From JACJXF01 sp964404825 (GTDB taxonomy: Bacteria; Bacteroidota; Bacteroidia; Bacteroidales; GCA-2748055), in NCBI GenBank assembly GCA_964404825.1, contig CAYOLQ010000002.1, positions 13,506 through 77,505 on the forward strand: a stretch of 64,000 bases of DNA, written 5' to 3'. The position numbers and the translations under genes are program-made. Positions 19,401 to 28,082 of the stretch are shown piece after piece (positions within the stretch are counted from its first letter, which is position 1; every line of letters begins with the position of its first letter). Under the pieces are notes generated by a model, which worked only from the letters and a program-made list of their open reading frames with translations, was not told the DNA's origin and did no database searches.

Positions 19401-22400
19401 TTTAACGGGAAAAAGCAAATGGAATATTGTTGTGTCAAACGGATCTTCTACCAGTAATTACAATAACATAAGCAGTTCACCTTTCAGTTTTAAGATTGGC
19501 CCTGGCGTAAATACAAATTATACAGTACAGTCAATTACCGATAAAAACGGTCTTACCAATACAGGAACAGGCACTGCAAGTATTATTGTTAATATTGGAA
19601 CACCGGTAAATATTACTCCTGTTGGCAGTGCTTACAATCTGCTTGCATCACCTGTTCAATTATCAGCAGTTCCTTCAGGAGGATTATTCAGTGGACCGGG
19701 AGTTGTAAGCTCAGTTAATAAATTCTATCCCGATATTGCCGGAGTTCCCAACTCTCCCCACACTATTATTTACACCTATACAAATGGATTTGGATGTAAA
19801 AGCTATGACAGCATATCTATTGGTGTGGTTGAAGCCAGAGGGGGAATTGAACTGGATGATTTATACTGTTACAACGATGAACCTTTTCTGGCAGCAGCAA
19901 TTACTGATAGTACAGAAATTATTGGACGGTTTGAACTTTTCTTTAAAGAGGCCATTGTACAAGAGGGTAACGGAATTCATGATAACGGAAACAATACAGC
20001 ATTAATAACGCCATCTTTATTAAACCCGGGCGAGTATCTTCTCAGATATAAGTATTTTCTAAAAGATACTCTTACTCTTGAAGAGAACTTCATAATAGAA
20101 TTTATTGAGCAACCTAAATTTCTCGGATTCCCCGATCCTGCCACTATCTGTCAGAACGAAGTCCCGCTAAACCTTCAGGGTGACGCCCGGAGAGGGGAGT
20201 TCACAGGTTTAGGAATAACAGGAAACAGCGCGAGTGGATTTAAATTTGATCCGTCCGTTACCGGGCATGGAAGATATACAATTACGTATACTGACTCAAC
20301 AGTCAACAGATGCAAAAATCAGATTAGCAAAGATATTACCGTATACTTTGTGCCGGATATGGGATTTACTGCAAGTGATAGTTGTGTTTTTTCATTCAAT
20401 CCCGGAAGCGAAATATTTTTTAATAACACTACTGTTGAAAAGGATTCAATCAAATCCTGGTTCTGGAATTTCGATGATGTTAATTCGGGTTCCAGTAACT
20501 TTAGCACACTTCAGTCTCCATCCCACTTTTTCAATAAGTCGGGGAAATATTCAATATCACTTATTGATACCACAACCAATGGCTGTCCTGATCGTCACGA
20601 AATCACATTTGATTTTGGCGATAAACCAACCGGTGGTTTTGAAGTCGTTAACAAATGCTTCACCGTTGGAACCCTGACAGAGTTTAATAGTTTAACCAGT
20701 TCTAATGATGGAATTAAAGATTATTACTGGAAAATTCATTTGGAGGACGGTATTCAGGTTGATACGCTAATATCATCTGAGACATATAAATTCCAGTTTT
20801 TACAGGAAGGGATATACCTTATTGAACATATTGTAACCTCGAATACCAATTGTACTCTGGCATTATCCGATTCCATAATTCTGAAACCTACAATTGTGGT
20901 AAAAAAAGGGATCCCCCATAATGAGCTGGATCTTTTTGAAGGAGGCTGGAGTAGTAGTAACTCAATGGATATGGCATATCCGGGGTTAAGCTGGAGATGG
21001 GGAATCCCCGATTTCATAAGTCTGGCCGGAGGTACGGAAAAAGCATGGTATACTCAAAGAAGCAATTCTATGCTGCCGGAGCTTTCTTCTCTGATAAGTT
21101 CATGTTTCAACATTAGTGAACTCGACAGACCAATGATTAAAATGGATATCTTCCGGAACTTTGGCAGCACTCAGGATGCTGCTATTCTTGAAACTTCAAC
21201 CGATAACGGAGAAAACTGGAATGCGTTGGGTAACCCTGGTGATGGCATTAACTGGTACAGTGATTATCAGACTACAAACTTTGCTTTCAATAAAAACTAT
21301 GGCTGGGCTAATTCAAGCGGTTCAGTACCCGATACATCATGGATTGAATCGCGTCATGTTCTTGATCCGGTAATTGGTTCATCAAATCTTCAGTTCCGGC
21401 TTGTCTTTGGTGCAGAGGAAAGCACTGTTCAGGATTATGAGGGATTTGCATTTCGTAATATTACTATTGGTGAAAGGAACAGATTCAGTGTTCTCGAACA
21501 CTTTGTAAATACTACCTCGGTTAATCCTGTTAAGGATAAGGTAAAATCTGCTAATATCAAGGTAAATGCACTCTATAAAAAGGATTTTTTGTATAAAGAT
21601 TTCGTAAAACTTGAGTACCATACACGCTTCCCTTCAGTCAATGATCCTATTAACCTTTTTAACCGCGACGTACCCGGAGCAAGAGCGTATTATTATGGTG
21701 TCACAACAGTGCCTTATTCCTTACTGGACGGGGGAGACAGAACCGGCAGGCGCTTTGACTTTTCCGATACAAAATTTGAACCCAGGGAAATCGACATAAA
21801 CCTTAGATCTCTGGTTGATCCCGCCTTAAAAATAAGCGTTATTGCGCAGGAAAACGGAGATGATCTTAATGTTGGCGTTAAGCTTACAGCTCTGGAGAAC
21901 CTGCCGGCAGAAGAAAGGGTGTTATATGTTGTACTTTATGAAACTATGGTCTCCGGTATTGTAGCTGAAAATGGCGAATTGCAGTTTCAGAATGTTGTGC
22001 GTAATATGATTCCTGATGCAGGGGGAACAACAATATATCAGGCGTTTTCTGCTACACCTCAAGATACTACGCAACTTGAATATAATTTTTCAGCCAGCTT
22101 AAATAATCTGGATAAGGATTATATCCGTGTAGCAGTTTATTTCCAGAACGATTTTTCCGGCGAGATTTATCAGGCAGCTTTATCTGACTATAGCCGGTCG
22201 ATTGGGACAAAAGTTAATCCTGAAATAAAGTTTGAGAACGGTTTATCCGTTTATCCGAACCCCGCTGCTGATTTTGTTGAAGTAAATATTTCCGGTGCTG
22301 TTAGCAGACCTTCACAACTGGAATTTTTTGACCAGCTTGGACGAAAGGTTCATAGTGAAACTATTCCATCCTATGAAAACAGAATAATAATAAATACCTC

Positions 22401-22488
22401 AGGTTTTACCAGGGGAATTTATCATCTGAGAATTACAAGAGATGGTATTCAGAATTCGGAAATTGTAAAGCTGGTTATTATTAACTGA
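16489..22488 (+). CDS. Giant T9SS-secreted surface protein with Ig-like repeats and PKD domain
   Basis: 1999 residues. A signal peptide lies within the first 30 residues; ATG 16510 (MKALKKLVICG) is an alternative start. Residues about 30-520 hold four degenerate repeats of about 120 residues, each with a 'TLTESN..GG.T..' opening, a tryptophan-centred 'W..SL' segment and an 'SR...ITLPA..Y.I..NE.V' close. Further Ig-like modules follow, then a PKD-like domain (WFWNFDDVN, then SHFFNKSGKYSI) near residues 1300-1400. The last 80 residues form a T9SS type A sorting domain (VYPNPAADFVEV ... GIYHLRI). It is the last gene of the six-gene run and probably its cell-surface component. It resembles adhesins; no enzyme domain is visible. 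Confidence 0.85.
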   Translation: MKGNFTVMKALKKLVICGLILSVPLFSYGAGSVSISGTITTSNSEQNIIDGGQTIILSLTDATWAASIEDSLSSWQSAFSSSGSWSEISSALSTSDFSRVNDTAFVIILPASSLYAIWANEVVTLTIPNSLLATGSALNTPTFTIINQSPIISINAASGILTNNNESFIIAGLQTIIIDVARDNWATSLGANNAVTTAFINAIDGDQSWSAVDGPLSYANISRTSETRVTITLPAAATYVITENETVTFSFPGSSYRNSSVKAVSDPTVTIYDLNPVVTLSGTALPTLTESNIRAGGYTLIYDVIYDTWATNLDENNAATTEFLEGLTGNLDWLTVTDVLIFSNLTRNSASRVTLLLPAVPSYAISSNETVSASIPASAFNGISGASAGTAFTVSNQQAGTNVTWSTGTSTIAEAQVRSGVPPLTLTLDLTSSDSWITSIPTLKTNFIAALSNGAGSEWDTKVLPNISVNRSSATRLVISFTAAASFDITSLRTITYSISDNSLIASSGASVTPATSGFSITPLPASVSISPGSISEAGLNGGTIDLTISEDVFTDPASVAVNYFSISAPAGASISTVTNRTSTGVRLTLAYEGDIDTNGSIQITIVNGLAGGGTLISNSTTVVAVIEPVITGVSIPNQTYKISDAVPVTITVQDDGGQIFTLTSGSVGGRSLSGFSRINSTTYSASFTVLSGTTDYPALSDIPVSVQLQISGRPGNLFNTPISQIADLIDANPPVINSYQALGGVHKAGDIIQLIVSADQAGYTIDNTQTSINSIPITNPSFAFISEAGGTYYLSYKISVNDNDVLTPVALSGQIVLKDPAGNSSLVKNVTAVSGAFSIDAHSPIISGVTAPDSIYISGETLILTINSDGAGYSLSPETFINGISFSSGRFSLNGTGPVYTLNYPVLATDAEVSAGNLPVNIVLKDVAGNKSNPLTSFSNTVSVFTTKPTAFISGNASICKGDSAILYVSLTGKSKWNIVVSNGSSTSNYNNISSSPFSFKIGPGVNTNYTVQSITDKNGLTNTGTGTASIIVNIGTPVNITPVGSAYNLLASPVQLSAVPSGGLFSGPGVVSSVNKFYPDIAGVPNSPHTIIYTYTNGFGCKSYDSISIGVVEARGGIELDDLYCYNDEPFLAAAITDSTEIIGRFELFFKEAIVQEGNGIHDNGNNTALITPSLLNPGEYLLRYKYFLKDTLTLEENFIIEFIEQPKFLGFPDPATICQNEVPLNLQGDARRGEFTGLGITGNSASGFKFDPSVTGHGRYTITYTDSTVNRCKNQISKDITVYFVPDMGFTASDSCVFSFNPGSEIFFNNTTVEKDSIKSWFWNFDDVNSGSSNFSTLQSPSHFFNKSGKYSISLIDTTTNGCPDRHEITFDFGDKPTGGFEVVNKCFTVGTLTEFNSLTSSNDGIKDYYWKIHLEDGIQVDTLISSETYKFQFLQEGIYLIEHIVTSNTNCTLALSDSIILKPTIVVKKGIPHNELDLFEGGWSSSNSMDMAYPGLSWRWGIPDFISLAGGTEKAWYTQRSNSMLPELSSLISSCFNISELDRPMIKMDIFRNFGSTQDAAILETSTDNGENWNALGNPGDGINWYSDYQTTNFAFNKNYGWANSSGSVPDTSWIESRHVLDPVIGSSNLQFRLVFGAEESTVQDYEGFAFRNITIGERNRFSVLEHFVNTTSVNPVKDKVKSANIKVNALYKKDFLYKDFVKLEYHTRFPSVNDPINLFNRDVPGARAYYYGVTTVPYSLLDGGDRTGRRFDFSDTKFEPREIDINLRSLVDPALKISVIAQENGDDLNVGVKLTALENLPAEERVLYVVLYETMVSGIVAENGELQFQNVVRNMIPDAGGTTIYQAFSATPQDTTQLEYNFSASLNNLDKDYIRVAVYFQNDFSGEIYQAALSDYSRSIGTKVNPEIKFENGLSVYPNPAADFVEVNISGAVSRPSQLEFFDQLGRKVHSETIPSYENRIIINTSGFTRGIYHLRITRDGIQNSEIVKLVIIN

Positions 22489-22506
22489 CAGCAAGATTTC
22501 AAATAC

Positions 22507-23730
22507 TTATTCACTTTCGGGAACGGCTTGTAAAAGCTTTTCCCCGAAAGTTTTACCAAATTCTGTCAGGCGCTCTGCCTTTCCGTTATTTGGATAAAAC
22601 TTCTCTGACATTCCCTCTATAAGAATGTTAAACTTCAGATTTTTGAGGTGGTCCTCAATTAATTTCACAGCCTCTCCGCTCCATCCAAAAGAGCCAAAAA
22701 CTGCTGCTGGTTTCCCTTTATCACGAATCGGATTAATTAGTGAAAACAGCTTATAAACCGGAAGAAGGGTATTCTGGTTAATAGTTGGGGATCCAATTAT
22801 TATTGCATTGCACATAACGATTCTTTCTTCAAGGTCTCCCAAAAGAATATTTTCAACATCAACCATATCAATCTCAAAATCCCCGGCCTGAACCAGTCCT
22901 GATGAAATTTGTCTCGCCATTTCGGCCGTATAACCATATGCTGAAACATATGCAAGCAAAATCCTGTTGCTTTTGTTTTTCACAATTTTAATGTACTCAG
23001 TTGCCCGTTCTTCTGAAGTATCAATAGCTTTTTTCCAGAATGATCGTAAAATCGGACCGTGTCCGGGACAAATTGCATCAATTTTGAGCACACGGATTTT
23101 TTCAATGGCCTTAAGCATGAACTTGCTGAATGGTTTCAGAATTACATCGAAATAGAAATTGAAGGCTTCGTCATAATTGCCCGTTTTATCATCGAACATA
23201 TCAGGATGACAGAAATGTGCTCCGAAAGCATCGCAGGTAAACAGTATTTTATCCTCTTCAAGGTATGTAAAAATAGTATCGGGCCAGTGAAGATTGGGTG
23301 CAGCAATGATTCTTAACTTTTTATTCCCGAGATCGATTATATCTCCATCTTTTACTTTTAAAGACTTAAATGGCATTCCAATCATCTCGTGCAGGTAATT
23401 CAAAGCCTGCCCGCTACCGATAACTGTGAGCCCTGGGGAAAGCTGGAGTATATTTTTTATGCATCCGGAATGGTCAGGTTCGGTGTGATTGCAAACGATA
23501 TAATCAATTTTTGTCGGATCAGTTAATGATTTTAATTTGGCAAGATAAACATCCCAAAACTCAGCTTTCACAGTATCTATAAGCGTTTTTTTCTCCGCAT
23601 TAATAAAATAGGAATTATAGCTTGTTCCGAATTTAGTTTCCATAACTATGTCGAATGTAACAATGTCACGGTCAAGAACCCCTGTCCAGAAAACTTCAGG
23701 TTTTACTTCAAGAACTTTGGAATCTTTCAT
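22507..23730 (-). CDS. Flavodiiron protein (A-type flavoprotein)
   Basis: 407 residues. An N-terminal metallo-beta-lactamase-like domain carries the di-iron motif HTEPDHSG near residue 83 plus later ligands (GAHFCHPDMF, GHGP). A C-terminal flavodoxin domain begins AYVSAYGYTAEMA. This is the FprA/Rubredoxin-oxygen oxidoreductase family, which reduces O2 to water or NO to N2O in the cytoplasm and typically protects anaerobes. It has no rubredoxin or NAD(P)H reductase domain, so it needs a separate electron donor not seen nearby. It faces the giant surface gene tail to tail (18 bp) and has its own strong promoter at 23760-23790. Confidence 0.92.
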   Translation of the reverse strand: MKDSKVLEVKPEVFWTGVLDRDIVTFDIVMETKFGTSYNSYFINAEKKTLIDTVKAEFWDVYLAKLKSLTDPTKIDYIVCNHTEPDHSGCIKNILQLSPGLTVIGSGQALNYLHEMIGMPFKSLKVKDGDIIDLGNKKLRIIAAPNLHWPDTIFTYLEEDKILFTCDAFGAHFCHPDMFDDKTGNYDEAFNFYFDVILKPFSKFMLKAIEKIRVLKIDAICPGHGPILRSFWKKAIDTSEERATEYIKIVKNKSNRILLAYVSAYGYTAEMARQISSGLVQAGDFEIDMVDVENILLGDLEERIVMCNAIIIGSPTINQNTLLPVYKLFSLINPIRDKGKPAAVFGSFGWSGEAVKLIEDHLKNLKFNILIEGMSEKFYPNNGKAERLTEFGKTFGEKLLQAVPESE

Positions 23731-23759
23731 TTGATGTTTAGCTCATTATAATTAGAATG

Positions 23760-23790
23760 CAAAAATAGCTATGACTGCCTTCTTATCCAA
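23760..23790 (-). promoter_or_regulatory. Bacteroidota promoter of the flavodiiron gene
   Basis: On the minus strand TTG (23790-23788) is followed 20 bases later by TATTTTTG (23767-23760). Both the sequences and the spacing match the Bacteroidota -33/-7 consensus. The expected start is near 23753, giving a leader of about 23 bases. Confidence 0.65.
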
Positions 23791-23820
23791 CTGGAAAAGT
23801 CATAGAATCATTAAATATAG

Positions 23821-23854
23821 AAAATAAAAAAGGCTGTCCGTGAGAACAGCCTTT
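23821..23854 (-). terminator. Intrinsic terminator after the small Cys/Lys-rich gene
   Basis: AAAGGCTGT (23829-23837) pairs with ACAGCCTTT (23846-23854) around an 8-base loop. Read on the minus strand the stem is followed by TTTTTATTTT. It ends transcription of the small gene at 23901-24125 before the flavodiiron promoter. Confidence 0.8.
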
Positions 23855-23900
23855 CATTTGAAATACACGATTCAGATTATTTCTTTTCTGTAACGGAGTA

Positions 23901-24125
23901 TTATTTTTTACTATCGCAACATGCTTTTTTTTCTGTTGCGCATTCTGCTTTCTTTTCAGTTGAGCATTCTGCTTTTTTCTCTGATTCAGCAGCAGTTTTT
24001 GCTTTTTTGGGTTTGTCGTCAATAACCTTAACTGCGATAGGTGATGAATATGAAGCTGCGATAGCGGGGCTTGCAATAGCTCCGAAGAAAGCAACCAGTG
24101 CGATTACTGCAAAAAATTTCTTCAT
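23901..24125 (-). CDS. Small exported Lys/Cys-rich protein
   Basis: 74 residues. A clear signal peptide (MKKFFAVIALVAFFGAIASPAIA) leaves a mature peptide of about 50 residues. After a short hydrophobic start, the tail is a degenerate repeat of lysine, glutamate, alanine and cysteine (KKAECSTEKKAEC, then ATEKKACC). The five cysteines could bind metal or form disulfides. It has its own -7 promoter element (24159-24166) and a strong terminator, so it is a monocistronic, probably well-expressed gene. I recognise no family. Confidence 0.7.
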   Translation of the reverse strand: MKKFFAVIALVAFFGAIASPAIAASYSSPIAVKVIDDKPKKAKTAAESEKKAECSTEKKAECATEKKACCDSKK

Positions 24126-24158
24126 GATTTTTTATTTTTATAGTTATACAATGAGAAA

Positions 24159-24166
24159 CAAATATA
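24159..24166 (-). promoter_or_regulatory. -7 promoter element for the small Cys/Lys-rich gene
   Basis: TATATTTG on the minus strand matches TAnnTTTG and would start transcription near 24152, about 27 bases before the start codon. No clear -33 element. Confidence 0.45.
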
Positions 24167-24218
24167 GGAACTTAAGGATATATGTGGTGTTAATGACATG
24201 TTAAAAGTAAAAAAACCA

Positions 24219-24881
24219 TCATAAGCGGGCCAGAACAGTCTGACTGCCAACTACCATTTCCCCTTGTTTTACCATAATTTTTGTCCCGATCGGGAAAAAT
24301 ATGTCAACCCTTGAGCCAAATTTAATAAATCCAAGTTCCTCACCTGTACTAAATGAATTTCCCTGTCTGGCATAACAAATAATTCTTCTTGCAACTGCAC
24401 CTGCAATCTGACGAAGTAATACAGCTGTATTTTTTTGATTTTCAATTACAACGCTAGTCCTTTCATTTAAAGTACTTGATTTAGGGTGTATTGCCAATAA
24501 GAATTTACCGGGATGGTATTTATAATATTTTACTTTCCCTTTAAAAGGAAAGAAATTTATATGCACATCCCAAATTGACATAAATATGGAAACCTGTAAT
24601 CTCCGGTCTTTAAAGAACTCTTCTTCAACTGTTTCTTCGATAACAACAACTTTTCCATCAGCCGGTGAATAAAACGAACCTTCATCAAATTTCTGATCAC
24701 GGACAGGAACCCTGAAAAATCTGGCAACAAAAATAATCAGCAAGACAAAAATGGTTATTACCGGATAAAAGATCCATTTAACATCGGGTATTAAAACAAA
24801 GAGAATTATACCTGTGAAAATCAGAATACTGGAGATTATGGAAAAAATTAACCGGCCTTCTTTATGGATACGTATCATCAT
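24219..24881 (-). CDS. psd: Phosphatidylserine decarboxylase (short form)
   Basis: 220 residues, the size of the short Psd type. Two N-terminal membrane spans are followed by the catalytic core. Visible motifs are FYSPADGKV, the 'DVHINFFPFKG' segment and, near the C terminus, FGSRVD, whose Gly-Ser is the expected autocatalytic cleavage site producing the pyruvoyl group. It converts phosphatidylserine to phosphatidylethanolamine at the inner membrane. Its start overlaps the cdsA stop by one base (TAATG), so the two lipid-synthesis genes are coupled. It is the last gene of the rsfS-ftsH-cdsA-psd run. Confidence 0.9.
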   Translation of the reverse strand: MMIRIHKEGRLIFSIISSILIFTGIILFVLIPDVKWIFYPVITIFVLLIIFVARFFRVPVRDQKFDEGSFYSPADGKVVVIEETVEEEFFKDRRLQVSIFMSIWDVHINFFPFKGKVKYYKYHPGKFLLAIHPKSSTLNERTSVVIENQKNTAVLLRQIAGAVARRIICYARQGNSFSTGEELGFIKFGSRVDIFFPIGTKIMVKQGEMVVGSQTVLARL

Positions 24882-25702
24882 TAGATTTTTATCAGGTAAA
24901 TGTACAAAAATACAAATGGAGTAATCATTAAAATGGAATCGAAGCGATCCAGAATACCCCCATGGCCCGGCATTAATTTACCGGAATCTTTGACTCCTGC
25001 TTCTCTTTTTAAAAGAGATTCAAACAGATCCCCCACAGTTCCTGTCAGCACAATTATTATACTCAGGATTATCCAGTCATAAAAGTTTAACAAATCAGTA
25101 AATTCTGAGAATATATAAGCCACGAGAACTGCGAAAATCATTCCGCCAAAAAAACCCTCCCATGACTTTTTTGGAGATATTGATGGAGCCATTTTGTGTT
25201 TACCAAGTAAAATGCCGCTTATGTACGCCCCGGTGTCATAAGTCCAGATTATAAAAAGTGTACCGATAAGAATTTCGGGATTGTACTGCAAACCGGTTAG
25301 CTGATTCCTGGTTAAAAATAGAATCAGTGATAGGGGCAATATTATATACAAAAGCCCGGTAACAGTAATAATAAGGGATTGAACCATTTCAGTTCTCCTG
25401 ACAAAAATAAAGGAAAACCACAGCCCAACCACCGGAACTATTGTAAGAAGGAGAAATTTTTGGGGTAGTATAGACTGCCTTTCCATAAAAACTACCAGAA
25501 GCACCAGAATTCCGGACAAGATCCCAGCTTTCACAAATGGGGCGAATCCCCTTAAAAAAAATATTGTATAATATTCATGTAGTGCGATAGCTGATATGGC
25601 AATCAGCAGGAAGAACAGAGACCAGGGACTCCAGAGAACAGACCCCATCATCAGGATGAAGAAAACAGCGCCGGTCAGACTTCGTTTAAGAAATTCGTTC
25701 AA
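24881..25702 (-). CDS. cdsA: Phosphatidate cytidylyltransferase (CDP-diglyceride synthase)
   Basis: 273 residues with about eight membrane spans. It makes CDP-diacylglycerol from phosphatidate and CTP, the step before phosphatidylserine synthesis. The C-terminal signature GDLFESLLKREAGVKDSG followed by GHGGILDRFDS is the classic CdsA motif, and SPKKSWEGFFGG precedes it. The gene lies directly upstream of psd (one-base overlap) and 15 bp after the DUF2007-like gene. Confidence 0.93.
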   Translation of the reverse strand: MNEFLKRSLTGAVFFILMMGSVLWSPWSLFFLLIAISAIALHEYYTIFFLRGFAPFVKAGILSGILVLLVVFMERQSILPQKFLLLTIVPVVGLWFSFIFVRRTEMVQSLIITVTGLLYIILPLSLILFLTRNQLTGLQYNPEILIGTLFIIWTYDTGAYISGILLGKHKMAPSISPKKSWEGFFGGMIFAVLVAYIFSEFTDLLNFYDWIILSIIIVLTGTVGDLFESLLKREAGVKDSGKLMPGHGGILDRFDSILMITPFVFLYIYLIKI

Positions 25703-25717
25703 TTTATTACACTTTGT

Positions 25718-25927
25718 TTATGTGGAAAGTTCAAACTTTTCAATTAAAAGTTTTGCTTTCATAACATCATCAGGTTTGGCGTATACTTCGATATCTCCGA
25801 AAAGATATGAAGAATCCTGTTTGTTAAGTACAAATGAAGCAATTCCGTTATCAGCCAGATATTCTTTAAGAATTTCAGCGGTATATTGCTTGCTGCATGA
25901 ATAAACCAAAACCCAGTTATCATCCAT
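25718..25927 (-). CDS. Small DUF2007-like protein
   Basis: 69 residues, no signal peptide. The pattern 'WVLVYSCSKQYTAEILKEYLADNGI ...' followed by 'GDIEVYAKPDD' and a C-terminal helix matches the DUF2007 (putative signal-transducing) fold: a ferredoxin-like two-strand/helix unit. It is encoded between ftsH (62 bp upstream) and cdsA (15 bp downstream). Function is unknown in this family; it may bind a PII-like or membrane partner, but nothing here shows that. Confidence 0.75.
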   Translation of the reverse strand: MDDNWVLVYSCSKQYTAEILKEYLADNGIASFVLNKQDSSYLFGDIEVYAKPDDVMKAKLLIEKFELST

Positions 25928-25989
25928 AAGTTGTCAGTCAAAAATGTGAAAGTTAAACTATTCTTGCACATTTATTCCGGAATAACCCG

Positions 25990-28071
25990 CTATTCCTTTT
26001 TCTTCTTTGCCCTGGTTTTCTTTACCGGTGCTTTCTCTGTAACAACTGCAGCCTCGACAGTTTTATGTTTTCTGGTATTCTTTTTTATTTCTTCTGGCTG
26101 ACGACCTTTTCTGGGGCCGAATATTTTTTCAACATCCTCGCTGAAAATTACTTCTTTTTCCAGTAGAATTTTTGCCAGCTGATTTAATCCTTCTTTATGA
26201 TCAGAGAGAATTTTTTTAGCTCTTTCATATTGTGCCTGCACCATGTTTTTTGCCTCCTGATCAATCATTTCAGCAGTTTTATCGCTGTATGGTTTACTGA
26301 AGGTGAAATCGGTTTGCCCCGAAGAGTCATAAAAACTAAGGTTGCCGATTTTCGGGCTCATACCATAATAAGATATCATGGCATAGGCTGTTTTGGTGAC
26401 CCTTTCGAGATCGTTAAGCGCACCGGTGGATATTTTTGTAAAGTTTATTTCTTCGGAGGCTCTTCCACCCAGTGTGGCGCACATTTCATCAAGCATTTGC
26501 TCGGTAGTTGTAATCGACCTCTCTTCAGGAAGATACCATGCTGCACCTAATGAACGACCTCTGGGTATGATTGTAACTTTTACAAGGGGATTTGCATATT
26601 CCAGAAGCCAGCTTACAGTTGCATGACCGGCTTCGTGATAGGCAATAGTTTCTTTTTCTCCGACAGAGATAATTTTGTTTTTCTTTTCAAGACCTCCGAT
26701 AATGCGGTCGATAGCATCAAGAAAGTCCTGTTTCTGTACAGATTTTTTTCCTCTGCGTGCAGCAATAAGTGCCGCTTCGTTACAGACATTTGCAATATCT
26801 GCACCTGAAAAACCGGGAGTTTGCCGGGCCAGAAATTCAATGTCAAGAGCTTTTTCAATTTTCAGAGGTTTTATATGCACGCCGAAAATTTCATGCCTTT
26901 CGTTCAGGTCTGGCAATTCAACATGTATCTGACGATCAAATCTTCCTGCTCTCAGCAATGCGCGGTCGAGAATATCAGCTCTGTTTGTTGCTGCAAGAAT
27001 AATAACCCCGCTATTTGTTCCGAAACCATCCATTTCGGTGAGGAGTTGATTTAAGGTGTTTTCACGTTCGTCGTTGGCTCCGAAATTCGGATTTCTTCCG
27101 CGTGCACGCCCAACGGCATCTATCTCATCTATGAAAACTATGCAGGGCGATTTTTCTTTGGCTTGCTTGAAAAGGTCTCTTACACGGGATGCTCCCACGC
27201 CAACAAACATTTCAACAAAATCAGAACCTGAAATACTAAAAAATGGTACATGAGCTTCACCTGCTACAGCCTTTGCCAGAAGGGTCTTTCCTGTTCCCGG
27301 AGGACCAACAAGTAATGCTCCTTTTGGAATTTTCCCACCCAGATCGGTATACTTCTTCGGGTTCTTCAGAAAGTCTACAATTTCTTTTATTTCCATTTTA
27401 GCTTCTTCCAGACCTGCCACGTCTTTAAAATCAACTTTTACAGAAGTGTCCTTATCAAAAATCTGAGCCTTCGATTTACCTACATTGAAAATATTTCCTG
27501 CGCCGCCACCTCCCCCGGCTCCCATACGACGGAATATGAACAACCATACTACAACCAGAAGAATAATTGGAACAAGCCAGCTCAGAATTACTCCAAGATA
27601 GTCACTGCGGGTTTCGGTTTTGAATTCAGGTCTTTTTTCCAGTGGAAGACTGGTTATCAGATCATTTATTTCCTTTGGCTGATCGGGATATTGAATGTTA
27701 AACACGAATTTCGGGCCGTCTGCTGTAAACTGACCAAAACCTCTTTTCTTTGTTTTTTCGGTTATACCGGTTGCACTTACAGTAGTATCAGCCTTTACAA
27801 AAATTTCTACCTTTTCTTTATTTACAACAATAAGCTTTGTAACCTTTTGTTCTGCAACCATTGCAGAAAACTGGTTCCAGTCTAATTCCTTGGGAGGATC
27901 ATTAAACTTAAAAAAATTAATACCAATGAAGAATAGTGCAAGGGCAATATAAATCCAATAACCGTTGAATTTAGGTTTATTTGACCCGGCAGGTTTAACA
28001 GGTTTAGGGTTGTTTCCGTTATTACCGTTATTACCTGAATTAGTGGTGTTATTATTCGAATTTTCGCTCAT
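25990..28071 (-). CDS. ftsH: ATP-dependent zinc metalloprotease FtsH
   Basis: 693 residues; inner-membrane quality-control protease. It has an N-terminal asparagine-rich cytosolic stretch (residues 1-30), a first span near 40-60, a periplasmic domain and a second span near 165-185. The AAA domain contains GPPGTGKT (near 255) and FIDEIDAVGR, and the second region of homology shows LLRAGRFDRQ. The zinc site HEAGH is near residue 477. The C terminus is basic (KKTRAKKKKE). It follows rsfS by 11 bp. The Asn-rich N terminus is common in Bacteroidota FtsH. Confidence 0.96.
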   Translation of the reverse strand: MSENSNNNTTNSGNNGNNGNNPKPVKPAGSNKPKFNGYWIYIALALFFIGINFFKFNDPPKELDWNQFSAMVAEQKVTKLIVVNKEKVEIFVKADTTVSATGITEKTKKRGFGQFTADGPKFVFNIQYPDQPKEINDLITSLPLEKRPEFKTETRSDYLGVILSWLVPIILLVVVWLFIFRRMGAGGGGGAGNIFNVGKSKAQIFDKDTSVKVDFKDVAGLEEAKMEIKEIVDFLKNPKKYTDLGGKIPKGALLVGPPGTGKTLLAKAVAGEAHVPFFSISGSDFVEMFVGVGASRVRDLFKQAKEKSPCIVFIDEIDAVGRARGRNPNFGANDERENTLNQLLTEMDGFGTNSGVIILAATNRADILDRALLRAGRFDRQIHVELPDLNERHEIFGVHIKPLKIEKALDIEFLARQTPGFSGADIANVCNEAALIAARRGKKSVQKQDFLDAIDRIIGGLEKKNKIISVGEKETIAYHEAGHATVSWLLEYANPLVKVTIIPRGRSLGAAWYLPEERSITTTEQMLDEMCATLGGRASEEINFTKISTGALNDLERVTKTAYAMISYYGMSPKIGNLSFYDSSGQTDFTFSKPYSDKTAEMIDQEAKNMVQAQYERAKKILSDHKEGLNQLAKILLEKEVIFSEDVEKIFGPRKGRQPEEIKKNTRKHKTVEAAVVTEKAPVKKTRAKKKKE

Positions 28072-28082
28072 CTAAATTTATT

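Noticed and set aside
23783..24094. 103-residue minus-strand ORF overlapping the small Cys/Lys-rich gene
   Set aside because: It is low-complexity, runs through the terminator, and the other frame has a clear signal peptide.
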